From Verrucomicrobiota bacterium (lineage in GTDB: Bacteria > Verrucomicrobiota > Verrucomicrobiia > Verrucomicrobiales > Verrucomicrobiaceae): a stretch of 64,000 bases of DNA. A model generated the notes under the pieces. The model searched no databases. It was not told the DNA's origin and saw only the letters and a program-made list of their open reading frames with translations. Each line of letters starts with the position of its first letter. The stretch's first letter is position 1. The stretch spans positions 62,001 through 126,000 of the forward strand of contig JAFLEI010000020.1 of assembly GCA_017301975.1 (NCBI GenBank), in the 5' to 3' direction. Below, piece after piece: positions 53,901-61,377 of this stretch. A program made the translations under genes and the position numbers.

Positions 53901-54115
53901 ACCCCGTTGATCGAGCGCTCCAGCGGAATCAAACAGGACTCTTCCAGAACTTTCGCACTCGCTCCCGGGTAGTCCAGGGTCACCATGACCGACACCGGCG
54001 CCACATCAGGGAACTGGGAGATTGGCAGGGTGATCATCGAAAGCCCCCCGAGGAACAGGATGATCAGTGAGATAACAATGGCCAGGGCCGGCCGGCGCAG
54101 AATCTTCGTAAACAT
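50885..54115 (-). CDS. RND efflux pump inner-membrane subunit (HAE1/AcrB type)
   Basis: The product has 1076 residues with 12 predicted membrane helices in two halves and two large periplasmic loops. It begins FTKILRRPALAIVISLIIL and has the PISQFPDVAPVSV loop. Proton-relay D409-D410 lies in IGIVVDDPIVVVEA, and the Lys of the opposite helix is in GLLGKNAILIVEFAS. A conserved PAGFIPAEDQG is present. It drives drug/proton antiport together with the adaptor and outer-membrane genes on either side. Confidence 0.97.
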   Translation of the reverse strand: MFTKILRRPALAIVISLIILFLGGLSMITLPISQFPDVAPVSVMVTLDYPGASAKVLEESCLIPLERSINGVPNMKYMTSDATSAGEATIQVIFHMGTDPNQATVNVMNRVNQVMSRLPPLVQREGVIVNNLTPNMLMYVNLFSKDKNADMQFLFNYGYIYLIPELSRIRGVGLAKILGTRQYAMRIWLKPDRMRAYNVSTESVMHSLSEQSLIGSPGRIGRADSKTSQSLEYVLTYVGRYNTVEQYENVILRATEDGELLRLKDVASVELGSEFYDLYSDLDGLPSAAIVIKQSFGSNANEVIKEIKAKLIEIKEKTFPSGMDYKISYDVANFLDASIEKVLHTLIEAFILVALVVFVFLGDWRSTLIPTLAVPVSLIGAFFLMQMFGVTINLITLFALVLAIGIVVDDPIVVVEAVHAKMHGTFLSPYKATQMVLHEIAGAVIAITLVMTAVFVPVTFMTGPVGVFYRQFSITMAVAIVLSGVMALTLTPVLCAMILKKPEHSHGNEHGHKRKWRGPIALLLAAFNHVFEKVTDIYVAILRRIVHRRLLTLAVLGMAGAAIYFINQKLPAGFIPAEDQGMIYAILQTPPGSTLERTSAKSTELQQLAKTIEGVDSVSSLAGYEVLTEGRGSNAGTCLINLVNWEERHLTAPQIIAELEEKCKAISGVTIEFYEPPAVPGYGAAGGFSLRLLDKTNTGDYDKLQVVNDEFMAALAKRKELRGLFTFFSANYPQIELVIDNKVAMQKGVSIGKAMDNLSVMIGSTYEQGFIKFGQFFKLYVQAHPDFRRLPKDLKDMYVANEKGEMVPYSAFMSLKPKLGLNEITRYNAYPAPSIQGAPAAGYSSGDAIKAIQDVAKKTLPRGFDIGWAGLSFDEVGRGNEAMYIFIVVLMFVYMVLVGQYESFTLPLAVILSLPVGVMGSFALLKAMGLDNDIYAQVGIIMLVGLLGKNAILIVEFASQRHHEGLTILEAAIEGAKVRFRPILMTSFAFIAGMIPLLRAHGAGAIANKTIGASAAGGMFLGTVIGLLVVPGLYYIFGTIAARGKLLPDEDDTPLSELGEYGHHEHAKPEEQAPSI

Positions 54116-54131
54116 GGGTCAATTCCTATTA

Positions 54132-55241
54132 TTATTCAGCATGCAGTTTCATGTCTTTGAAAGCCTCCTCGGGCTTCTTGAAAACATACATGGCTTTCTC
54201 TCCGCTCTTCGCTTGCCGCATTCCTTCGAGAACAATCTTGTCCTTGTCCGTCAAACCTTCGCTGACAATGAAAACATCCTCCAGTTCCTCGCTGATATGG
54301 ATGCGCTGTTGCACCAGCACATCATCCGGTCCCACGACGAACACATAGTGATGGTCCAAAATCTCAAACGTCGCTTTCTGGGGAACCAGCAGGGCTCCCC
54401 TGACCATTTTGTTCATGCGAATGTTCCCCGTCTCGCCATGCCTGAGCAGGCGGTCCGGATTCGAAAAATCCGCACGGAATGGAATGGTGCCGGTTTGATT
54501 GTTAAACTCCGCCTCGATGACATTGACTTTGCCCGGCTGATCAAAGGTCTTTCCGTTGGCCATCACCAGTTCCACCTTTTTTCTCTCATCCGGCTGCTCT
54601 TCAGACATGTAATCGAGATACTCTGCCTCAGGGACGTTGAAATAGACCCACATCTCGCTGTTGTCAGACAGCGTCGTCAGCAGATCCCCTTCATCCACCA
54701 GGCTGCCGTTCCGCAGGTGCAGTCGGTCCATCAGCCCCGGAAAGGGCGCATTGATGTCGGTAAAGCCCAGGTGCGCTTGCGCGAGGTTCACCACCGCCTT
54801 CTTTTGCTCCCACTTGGCCTTGGAAATGGCCAGTTCCTTGTCAGACACCACCTTGCTCTCGGTAAGCCTTTTGGTGTTCTCATACTCAACCTTGGAAACC
54901 TGAGCCTCGGCTTCGGCGCTGGTCAGCTCCGCCTGATACACCAGCGGCAGAATCTTGAACATCGGCTCGCCCTCTTTGACTAGTTGGCCTTCTTTGACAA
55001 ACACGGACTGCAGGTAGCCGCGTTCCACCGCCCGCAGTTCAATGTTTCGGCAGGACCGAATTTGACACACGTATTCGCGCGTGACGAGCGTATCCTTTTT
55101 GATGGGATTGGTGACGATCAGCTGCGACTTCTCTTCCTCCTCATGCTCAACCTCCTTGGGATGGCAACCGCTGAGCAAAAGGCTGGCCGCCAGGCCAGCA
55201 TAAATGAGAGATTTTCGGGAAGCGATATGCAGGAGTTCCAT
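54132..55241 (-). CDS. RND efflux periplasmic adaptor (membrane-fusion) lipoprotein
   Basis: The product has 369 residues. The signal ends LLLSGC, giving Cys26 for acylation. Then come a barrel-sandwich/lipoyl half (AVERGYLQSVFVKEGQLVKEGEPMFKI), a coiled coil (about 105-170), the second lipoyl half (GFTDINAPFPGLMDRLHLRNGSLV) and beta-barrel segments (VNVIEAEFNNQTGTIPFRADF). It joins the pump to the outer-membrane factor. It is the first gene of the operon; the pump follows after 16 bases. Confidence 0.95.
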   Translation of the reverse strand: MELLHIASRKSLIYAGLAASLLLSGCHPKEVEHEEEEKSQLIVTNPIKKDTLVTREYVCQIRSCRNIELRAVERGYLQSVFVKEGQLVKEGEPMFKILPLVYQAELTSAEAEAQVSKVEYENTKRLTESKVVSDKELAISKAKWEQKKAVVNLAQAHLGFTDINAPFPGLMDRLHLRNGSLVDEGDLLTTLSDNSEMWVYFNVPEAEYLDYMSEEQPDERKKVELVMANGKTFDQPGKVNVIEAEFNNQTGTIPFRADFSNPDRLLRHGETGNIRMNKMVRGALLVPQKATFEILDHHYVFVVGPDDVLVQQRIHISEELEDVFIVSEGLTDKDKIVLEGMRQAKSGEKAMYVFKKPEEAFKDMKLHAE

Positions 55242-55344
55242 TCTTGTCCAAACGAAGCCACAGGTCGCAGTCTATTCATATAACCTCTTCAAGGGGTTTT
55301 CACCCCACCCCCGACACCAGTCCGGCCATTCCCGGCGAATGATT

Positions 55345-55425
55345 GGCTGCTGCAAAGATGAAAAAAAACCGTATATAATACAAAGTTATAGATTTAAGAT
55401 ATGCGTGTAAAATTGAAGCGTCCCT
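55345..55425 (-). promoter_or_regulatory. AT-rich candidate promoter region of the efflux operon
   Basis: The 194-base gap between the LacI-type gene and the efflux operon contains an AT-rich stretch. On the minus strand it reads TTTACA, 15 bases, TATAAC, with TATTATATA downstream. The -35 and -10 likeness is modest, so this is only a candidate. A CCGGCCATTCCCGG imperfect palindrome lies at about 55322. Confidence 0.3.
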
Positions 55426-55435
55426 TTTGGGGCAT

Positions 55436-56452
55436 TCAAACACCCCGCCCCTCCGGCACCCGTGCCGCACGCCATACCCCTTCGGTCATCACGATCCTGG
55501 GCGCTTCGGGAATGCCCTTCTCATTCTGCTGGTACTGCGTCACCAGCAGATCCACCGCCGCCGCGCCTAGCACGTCCGCCTGCTGGTCGATTCCCGGCAC
55601 CTCCGCCATGTCCGCCCGCCAGCCCAGCGAGACATGGTCCGGCCGTCGGGCGCAGGGCAGGGGGGCCAGCCAGTCTTTCACCAGATGGCCTCCATCGATC
55701 ACCACATCCGGCTTCGCCGTGCGCAGCCACTGCAGGAAATCATTGCGGCTCAGCACTTTGCGCAGCCCCAGCAGCGCGCCGGGCTCCGTCAGCGGGTGAT
55801 GCGCCAGAAAACTCGCCGACCACGCCCGAAACATCCGTTCATTGATCGTGCTCCCGCAGTAAAAGCCGATTCGCTTGTACCCCTGCTTCTTCAGCATCCG
55901 CAGCGCATTCATCATCCCCAGATAGTGATGATGATGCACCCGGTGCAGTTGCGGCCGTGCATAACCCAGGCCGATCACCACGCTGCTGAACTTCTCCCAC
56001 GCCATCGACACATGCCCCCGGCTTCGCGACACCAGCGGCGAAAGAATGAATCCGGGGATCCCCCGCGCTTCGAGAATGCCGGACAGCCGCCGCCCCGTCA
56101 TCCCTCGCGCCGCCAGATGAAACTCCTCCAGCTGAAAACCCAGCTTCCTCGCCTGCTGCCGCGCCCCCAGCACCAGCTGCTGCGACCACGACGAACGCTC
56201 GATCTCCTGCGAGCTCCGTTCCGCCCACACAAACGCCAGCGTCAGCGGCTCGCTCACACGCCTCGCGCTTCGCATGTGCGTCATCAGCTTCGCGATCTCC
56301 GGGTCCGGCCGGTAACCCATCTCCTCCGCCATCCGCACAATCCTCTCCCTCAATTCCACCTCCACATGCTTCCCCCCGCGCAGGGCGCGCGAGACCGTCA
56401 TCTTGGAAATCCCAAGCCTGAGGGCGATGTCATGAAGCGAAGGGCGGGCCAT
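55436..56452 (-). CDS. LacI/GalR-family transcriptional regulator
   Basis: The product has 338 residues from an ATG at 56452. The N-terminal helix-turn-helix is PSLHDIALRLGISKMTVSRALRG, followed by the hinge-helix region (RERIVRMAEEMGYRPDPEIAKLM). The C-terminal periplasmic-binding-like domain senses a small ligand (GYKRIGFYCGSTINERMFRAW). It is on the same strand as, and upstream of, the RND operon, and divergent from the cupin gene; it could control either. The effector, usually a sugar, is not known. Confidence 0.92.
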   Translation of the reverse strand: MARPSLHDIALRLGISKMTVSRALRGGKHVEVELRERIVRMAEEMGYRPDPEIAKLMTHMRSARRVSEPLTLAFVWAERSSQEIERSSWSQQLVLGARQQARKLGFQLEEFHLAARGMTGRRLSGILEARGIPGFILSPLVSRSRGHVSMAWEKFSSVVIGLGYARPQLHRVHHHHYLGMMNALRMLKKQGYKRIGFYCGSTINERMFRAWSASFLAHHPLTEPGALLGLRKVLSRNDFLQWLRTAKPDVVIDGGHLVKDWLAPLPCARRPDHVSLGWRADMAEVPGIDQQADVLGAAAVDLLVTQYQQNEKGIPEAPRIVMTEGVWRAARVPEGRGV

Positions 56453-56536
56453 GCCGCACTGTATCCAGCTCATTTTCCTGCTCGAATAAAAAACTCTGCA
56501 GCAAGCGCAGGCCAGACGTATTCCTCCGCACTAGTC

Positions 56537-56947
56537 ATGACCATCCACCGAAACGGCTCCCAACCCTCCGGCAAAGGCCCCGCCGACTGGTTCACCGGAA
56601 CAGTCCGCATTGATCCCCTTTTCCAGCCGTCTCCACCCGCACGCACCGCCGGTGCCACTGTCACCTTTGAGCCCGGTGCCCGCACCGCCTGGCACACCCA
56701 CCCCCTCGGGCAGACCATCATCGTCACCTCCGGCTGCGGCCGCGCCCAGCGTCTCGGGAGCCCCGTCGTCGAGATCCATCCCGGCGATGTCGTCTGGTTC
56801 CCGCCCGGCGAAAAACACTGGCACGGCGCCTCCCCCACCACCGCCATGACCCACATCGCCATTCAGGAAAGCCTCGACGGCAAAGTCGTCGACTGGCTCG
56901 AGCACGTCACCGACGAAGAATACCAGCAACCCACCCAGCTCAATTAA
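56537..56947 (+). CDS. Small cupin protein
   Basis: The product has 136 residues from an ATG at 56537, divergent from the LacI gene with 84 bases between starts; a longer frame upstream is just antisense to LacI. The first cupin motif is FEPGARTAWHTHPLGQTIIVTSG and the second is PGDVVWFPPGEKHWHGAS, which give His ligands for a metal. It resembles the carboxymuconolactone-decarboxylase/mandelonitrile-lyase-like cupins. No substrate can be assigned. The following alcohol dehydrogenase gene starts 74 bases later. Confidence 0.87.
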   Translation: MTIHRNGSQPSGKGPADWFTGTVRIDPLFQPSPPARTAGATVTFEPGARTAWHTHPLGQTIIVTSGCGRAQRLGSPVVEIHPGDVVWFPPGEKHWHGASPTTAMTHIAIQESLDGKVVDWLEHVTDEEYQQPTQLN

Positions 56948-57021
56948 CCCCCGTATTCTCTGCGGTCTTCCAATCTCTCGCGTTGTAACTCCGACTCACA
57001 AACCCCCAACTCCCTCTCACC

Positions 57022-58080
57022 ATGCCCACCGCCAAAGCCTACGCTGCCTCCAGCCCCACCTCCGCCCTCTCCCACCTCAGCATCCCGCGCCGCGAACCCA
57101 CCGCGCGCGACCTCGAAATCGAAATCCTCTTCTGCGGCGTCTGCCACTCCGACCTCCATCAGGCGCGCAACGAGTGGAGCGCCATGCCCACCGTCTATCC
57201 CTGCGTCCCCGGCCACGAAATCGTCGGCCGCGTCACCCATGTCGGATCCGACGTGAAAAAACACAAGCGTGGCGACATCGTCGGCGTCGGCTGCCTCGTC
57301 GGCTCAGATCAAACCTGCCCTCAGTGCGCCGCCAATCTCGAGCAGTTCTGCCCGCACGGCGTCTTCACCTACAATTCCCCCGACAAATACGGCACCGCCC
57401 CCGTCACCTACGGCGGCTACTCCACCTCCATCGTGGTGGATGAACACTTCGCCCTTAGCATCCCCCCCAATCTCAGCCTCGCAGGCACCGCCCCCCTCCT
57501 CTGCGCCGGCATCACCACCTACTCCCCCATGCGCCGTTGGGGCGATCTCAAGGGCAAAAAAGTCGGCGTCGTCGGCCTCGGCGGTCTCGGTCACATGGGC
57601 GTGAAATTCGCCCACGCCTTCGGAGCCCACACCGTCGTCCTCTCCACCTCCCCCAAAAAGAAAGCCGACGCCCTCACCCTCGGTGCCGATGAAGTCATCA
57701 TCTCCACCGACGCCAACGAAATGCAGCGCCACGCCTTCAGCTTCGACTTCATCCTCGACACCGTCTCCGCCGATCACGACATCAACGCCTACCTCAACCT
57801 CCTCAAAATCGACGGCACCCTCACCCTCGTCGGCGCCCCCGACAAACCGCTCCCAGTCTCCGCCTTCGGCCTCCTCTTCGGTCGCAAAAAGCTCGCCGGA
57901 TCCCTCATCGGCGGCATCGCCGAAACCCAGGAAATGCTCGACTTCTGCGGCACCCACAACATCACCTCCGACGTCGAAATCATCCCCATCCAGCAGATCA
58001 ACGAAGCCTACGACCGCCTCCTCAAAAGCGACGTCAAATACCGCTTCTCCATCGACATGGCCTCCCTCAAATCCGAGTAA
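57022..58080 (+). CDS. Zinc-dependent alcohol dehydrogenase (YahK/cinnamyl alcohol type)
   Basis: The product has 352 residues of the MDR family. The catalytic zinc site is CGVCHSD (Cys41) and GHE (His65). The cofactor motif is VGVVGLGGLGHMGVKFA. The structural-zinc lobe reads GCLVGSDQTCPQCAANLEQFC: relatives have a Cys where Asp96 stands, so one of the four usual ligands is replaced. The RFSID end matches YahK-like NADPH aldehyde reductases. It probably reduces aldehydes in the cytoplasm. Terminator-like hairpin at 58191. Confidence 0.95.
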   Translation: MPTAKAYAASSPTSALSHLSIPRREPTARDLEIEILFCGVCHSDLHQARNEWSAMPTVYPCVPGHEIVGRVTHVGSDVKKHKRGDIVGVGCLVGSDQTCPQCAANLEQFCPHGVFTYNSPDKYGTAPVTYGGYSTSIVVDEHFALSIPPNLSLAGTAPLLCAGITTYSPMRRWGDLKGKKVGVVGLGGLGHMGVKFAHAFGAHTVVLSTSPKKKADALTLGADEVIISTDANEMQRHAFSFDFILDTVSADHDINAYLNLLKIDGTLTLVGAPDKPLPVSAFGLLFGRKKLAGSLIGGIAETQEMLDFCGTHNITSDVEIIPIQQINEAYDRLLKSDVKYRFSIDMASLKSE

Positions 58081-58106
58081 TTCAATTCAGCGCCACGCCG
58101 CCCACC

Positions 58107-58135
58107 GTAGGTTGGGTGTGGCGACAGCCCGCCCG
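58107..58135. repeat. Dispersed intergenic repeat, copy 2
   Basis: Same 29-base unit as 28921-28949 with a single difference. It follows the alcohol dehydrogenase stop by 26 bases. Confidence 0.75.
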
Positions 58136-58190
58136 ACCACCAGCGCCCCACCCCGCCCAACGCCTCACCATCCACAAACCCACTCCCCAC

Positions 58191-58224
58191 GCGGTGCTTC
58201 CTCACAGAGGCACCGCTTTTTTTT
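58191..58224 (+). terminator. Terminator of the alcohol dehydrogenase gene
   Basis: GCGGTGC, 12-base loop, GCACCGC, then eight T. Confidence 0.85.
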
Positions 58225-58299
58225 GTCCTTTGAGTCCCTCCTGTCCTTTTCGTCCATGGGTCGACTCAATCCCCCTAGCCGAGAACCAAACTCGCCGGA

Positions 58300-58366
58300 G
58301 CATCCAGCATCTAGTCCCAAGCATCCAGCATCCAGCATCTAGTCCCAAGCATCCAGCATCCAGCAT
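58300..58366. repeat. Tandem repeat built on GCATCCA
   Basis: Three units. Unit 1 is GCATCCAGCATCTAGTCCCA plus A. Unit 2 has an extra GCATCCA inserted. Unit 3 is GCATCCAGCATCCAGCAT. They lie 66 bases upstream of the FAD oxidoreductase start. Confidence 0.8.
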
Positions 58367-58431
58367 GTTACCGTAACAAACACTCCGCGATTGCTTTCCC
58401 CCCTCGCCATCGTTTAAAACCACCCTCAACC

Positions 58432-60786
58432 ATGAAATCCGCCCTCCTCGCCACCCTCCTCACCCTCACCGCCGCTGCGGCCCACGCGCAGCCCCTCTGG
58501 ATCGAGGCCGAATCCTTCTCCTCCCCCGGCGGCTGGGTCCTCGACACCCAGTTCATCGATGTCATGGGCTCCCCCTACCTCATGGCCCACGGCATGGGCA
58601 AGCCCGTCAAAGACGCCACCACCACCATCGATCTCCCCGCCGGCACCTACACCCTCTGGGCCCGCACCAAAAACTGGGTCGCCCCCTTCAATGCCACCGG
58701 CGCCCCCGGCCGCTTTGAAATCACCGTCAACGGCCAGAAGCTCGATCACGAATTCGGCACCACCGGCAAAGACTGGCAGTGGGAAAAAGCCGCCCCCGTC
58801 AAAATCACCGGCAAGACCACCACCCTCGCCCTCCACGACCTCACCGGCTTCGATGGCCGCATCGACGCCCTCATCCTCGCCAAAGACGGCGAAGACTTCA
58901 CCCCGCCCGCCGACCTCGCCGCCACCAACAAGCTCCGCCGCCAGCTCCTCGGCCTTCCCGATAAAGCCCCTGAGACCACCGAGTACGACCTCGTCGTCAT
59001 CGGCGGCGGCTACTCCGGCATGGGCGCCGCCATCTCCGGCGCACGCCAGGGCCTCAAAGTCGCCTTCATCCAAAACCGCCCCGTCCTCGGCGGCAACGGC
59101 TCCAGCGAAATCCAGGTCTGGGCCATGGGCGGCACCCGCCGCGGCCTCTACCCCCACCTCGGCGAGATCGTCGAGGAGTTCGCCGACCGCGCCAGCAACA
59201 GCCCCGCCGCCAATCCCCAGGAGTTCAATGACAAGCTCAAAGAAGACACCGTCGAAGCCGAAAAAACCATCGACCTCCACCTCAACACCCACGTTTACGG
59301 CGTCGAAATGACCGCCGACAAAAAGAACATCCGCTCCGTCATCGGCCTCGATACCAAATCCGGCAAAGAAACCCGCTTCCTCGGCAAGCTCTTCGTGGAC
59401 TGCACCGGCCACGGCAGCGTCGGCGCCCTCGCCGGAGCCGAGTTCATGATGGAAGAAAAAGGCCGCATGGGCATGAGCAACATGTGGGTCATGCAAAACC
59501 TCAAGCACCCCGTCACCTGGCCCGCCACCCCCTGGGCCCTCCCCCTCAAATTGGAAGACTTCCCCGAGCCCCGCCCCCTCGCCCCCGTCGGCAAAAAGAA
59601 CGCCGAAAACATGAAAGGCTACGACCTCGGCTACACCCCCGTGCCCGATCCCGCAGACTACCTCCACGGCGAATGGTTCTGGGAAAGCGGCTTCGACAAA
59701 CACCCCATCAACGACCTCGAACTCATCCGCGACCACAACTTCCGCGCCGTTTACGGTGCCGTCTCCGCATTGAAGACCCTCAAGGCCGAAAAATACGCCG
59801 ACTACGACCTCTCCTGGCTCGCCTACATCGGCGGACCCCGCGAATCCCGCCGCATCGTTGGCGACATGATCCTCAATGGCGAAGACATGGTCAAAGGCAT
59901 CATCCACCCCGACGGCTGCGTCCCCACCACCTGGGACCAGGACCTGCACTATCCCAAAGAGCAGTACGCCAAAAACTTCCCCGACAATCCCTTCATCTCC
60001 CGCGCCGAATTCGGCAAGCACACCGACCGCAAAAACGGCTACCCCGTCCCCTATCGCTGCTTCTACAGCAAAGACATCGGCAATCTCTTCATGGCCGGTC
60101 GCACCATCTCCGTCGAGCGCCACGCCCTCGGCTCCACCCGCGTCATGCGCACCTGCGGCATGATGGGAGAAGTCGTCGGCAAAGCCGCCTGGATCTGCGT
60201 CCGCCACCACACCACCCCACGCGGCGTCTATGAGCAGTACCTCGACATCCTCAAAGACCTCATGTCCCAGCCCGGCGCCATGCGCCGCGACACCCTCGAA
60301 GGGAATCTCTACCTCCCCGCCAACGCCAAAAAACTCCCCGAACCCGCCACCTCCTCCGCCGACAGCATCGACCCCAAAAAGCTCGAAGGCATCGTCATCG
60401 ACGACACCGAAGCCGAGCTCACCGGCAAATGGGCCCATGGCGAAGGCCTCAAGCCCTACGTCGGCAAACACTACAGCTACAGCAGCGACGCAGCCGCCAG
60501 TGCCCGCTTCCCCTTCAGCGTCAAACAAACCGGCAACTACGAAGTCCGCATCTACTTCCAGCCCCACGAAAACCGCGCCAAAACCGCCCCCGTCACCCTC
60601 CTCACCGCCGACGGCGAAAAAACCGTCACCGTCGATCAAACCAAAGCCCCCAAAGACCCCCAGGGCGCCTACTCCCTCGGCACCTACAAATTCACCGCCG
60701 GCGAAGAATCCGCCGTCATCTTCCGCACCACCAACGCCGGCGGCAACGTCCACCTCGATGCCGTGCAGATCCTTCCCGCCAAATGA
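58432..60786 (+). CDS. Exported FAD-dependent oxidoreductase with flanking carbohydrate-binding-like domains
   Basis: The product has 784 residues. Signal: MKSALLATLLTLTAAAAHA. N-terminal beta domain (about 20-160: IEAESFSSPGGWVLD, ITVNGQKLDHEFG, DLTGFDGRIDALIL) resembles a CBM35/golvesin-type fold. The FAD_oxidored core starts DLVVIGGGYSGMGAAISGA with LGGNGSSEI and has DCTGHGSVGALAGAEF, YIGGPRESRRIVGD and FMAGRTISVERHALGSTRVM. The C-terminal beta domain (about 675-784) resembles another sugar-binding unit. Probable periplasmic oxidation of a sugar-like substrate. The 3' end of this gene is repeated 152 bases downstream. Confidence 0.9.
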   Translation: MKSALLATLLTLTAAAAHAQPLWIEAESFSSPGGWVLDTQFIDVMGSPYLMAHGMGKPVKDATTTIDLPAGTYTLWARTKNWVAPFNATGAPGRFEITVNGQKLDHEFGTTGKDWQWEKAAPVKITGKTTTLALHDLTGFDGRIDALILAKDGEDFTPPADLAATNKLRRQLLGLPDKAPETTEYDLVVIGGGYSGMGAAISGARQGLKVAFIQNRPVLGGNGSSEIQVWAMGGTRRGLYPHLGEIVEEFADRASNSPAANPQEFNDKLKEDTVEAEKTIDLHLNTHVYGVEMTADKKNIRSVIGLDTKSGKETRFLGKLFVDCTGHGSVGALAGAEFMMEEKGRMGMSNMWVMQNLKHPVTWPATPWALPLKLEDFPEPRPLAPVGKKNAENMKGYDLGYTPVPDPADYLHGEWFWESGFDKHPINDLELIRDHNFRAVYGAVSALKTLKAEKYADYDLSWLAYIGGPRESRRIVGDMILNGEDMVKGIIHPDGCVPTTWDQDLHYPKEQYAKNFPDNPFISRAEFGKHTDRKNGYPVPYRCFYSKDIGNLFMAGRTISVERHALGSTRVMRTCGMMGEVVGKAAWICVRHHTTPRGVYEQYLDILKDLMSQPGAMRRDTLEGNLYLPANAKKLPEPATSSADSIDPKKLEGIVIDDTEAELTGKWAHGEGLKPYVGKHYSYSSDAAASARFPFSVKQTGNYEVRIYFQPHENRAKTAPVTLLTADGEKTVTVDQTKAPKDPQGAYSLGTYKFTAGEESAVIFRTTNAGGNVHLDAVQILPAK

Positions 60787-60798
60787 TCCTCCTCTGGG

Positions 60799-60830
60799 AA
60801 CTTTAAACTTTGAACCTTAAACTTTAAACT
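60799..60830. repeat. AT-rich AAACTT-type repeat stretch
   Basis: Contains AACTTTAAACTTTGAACCTT followed by AAACTTTAAACTC. The same kind of words occurs at 42301-42377. Lies between the FAD gene stop and its duplicated tail. Confidence 0.6.
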
Positions 60831-60842
60831 CCTCCCCAGAAT

Positions 60843-60938
60843 TTCACCGCCGGTGAAGAATCCGCCGTCATCTTCCGCACCACCAACGCCGGCGGCAACG
60901 TCCACCTCGACGCCGTCCAAATCCTCCCAGCCAAGTAG
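60843..60938 (+). pseudogene. Orphan copy of the FAD oxidoreductase 3' end
   Basis: The 96 bases (31 codons plus stop) align without gaps to 60691-60786. The encoded peptide is identical (FTAGEESAVIF through LDAVQILPAK). All differences are at third codon positions (Gly, Asp, Val, Gln, Leu, Pro, Lys codons) or in the stop codon (TGA against TAG). No 5' part is present, so this is the remnant of a second gene or a tail gained by recombination. Confidence 0.85.
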
Positions 60939-61245
60939 CCCAGTTGCGCTGCAACTGGGTTCCACGAGAACCACGCAGCGATGCCACGATTACGGTGCAT
61001 TGCAGGGGCGTCAGCAAAGTGGTCCGCACAGTCCCCTGTGCGGCGCTCCGCAATTTCCCGCCCTTCCGCATAAAACCGCGTGTCTCCTCCCTCGATCCCC
61101 AGAGGGAAACCCGTAGCCAGGGGGCAGCGCGCGCAGCGAGCGCCACCCCTGGCCCCCCCCACTCCGGAGAGCGAACCCAACTCTCCCTCATCACGCCGCG
61201 CTCCCCAGCAGCGTCTCCTCGCTCCGTTGCCACAAGGCCCAGGCG
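60939..61245. other. Intergenic region with several hairpin repeats
   Basis: Begins with a perfect nine-base hairpin CCCAGTTGC-GCT-GCAACTGGG (60939-60959) right at the orphan stop. Next is a unit like the 29591 family (CCACGCAGCGATGCCAC). CCGCACAG-TCCC-CTGTGCGG (61024-61043) is the second member of the 43833 family. A longer inverted repeat has outer arms GCCAGGGG (61116) and CCCCTGGC (61146). No gene is evident before the HTTM start region. Confidence 0.7.
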
Positions 61246-61377
61246 TTGACGAACCACACGTCCTCCCGCCGCGTCGCCCCGGCCCTCCGCTCCCACGCCC
61301 CCGCCTCCCCACACAGCCGCCCCAGCGCCCCCCCACGATACATGGCAGATGCCCACGCTTTCCCCCTCGGCCCTTCC

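Noticed and set aside
55634..56536. Long N-terminal extension of the cupin gene
   Set aside because: It reads through the antisense of the LacI-type gene; the cupin itself starts at 56537.
58426..60753. A 775-codon minus-strand frame opposite the FAD oxidoreductase
   Set aside because: Gly/Val/Ala-rich translation without motifs, fully overlapping a gene with signal peptide and FAD motifs.
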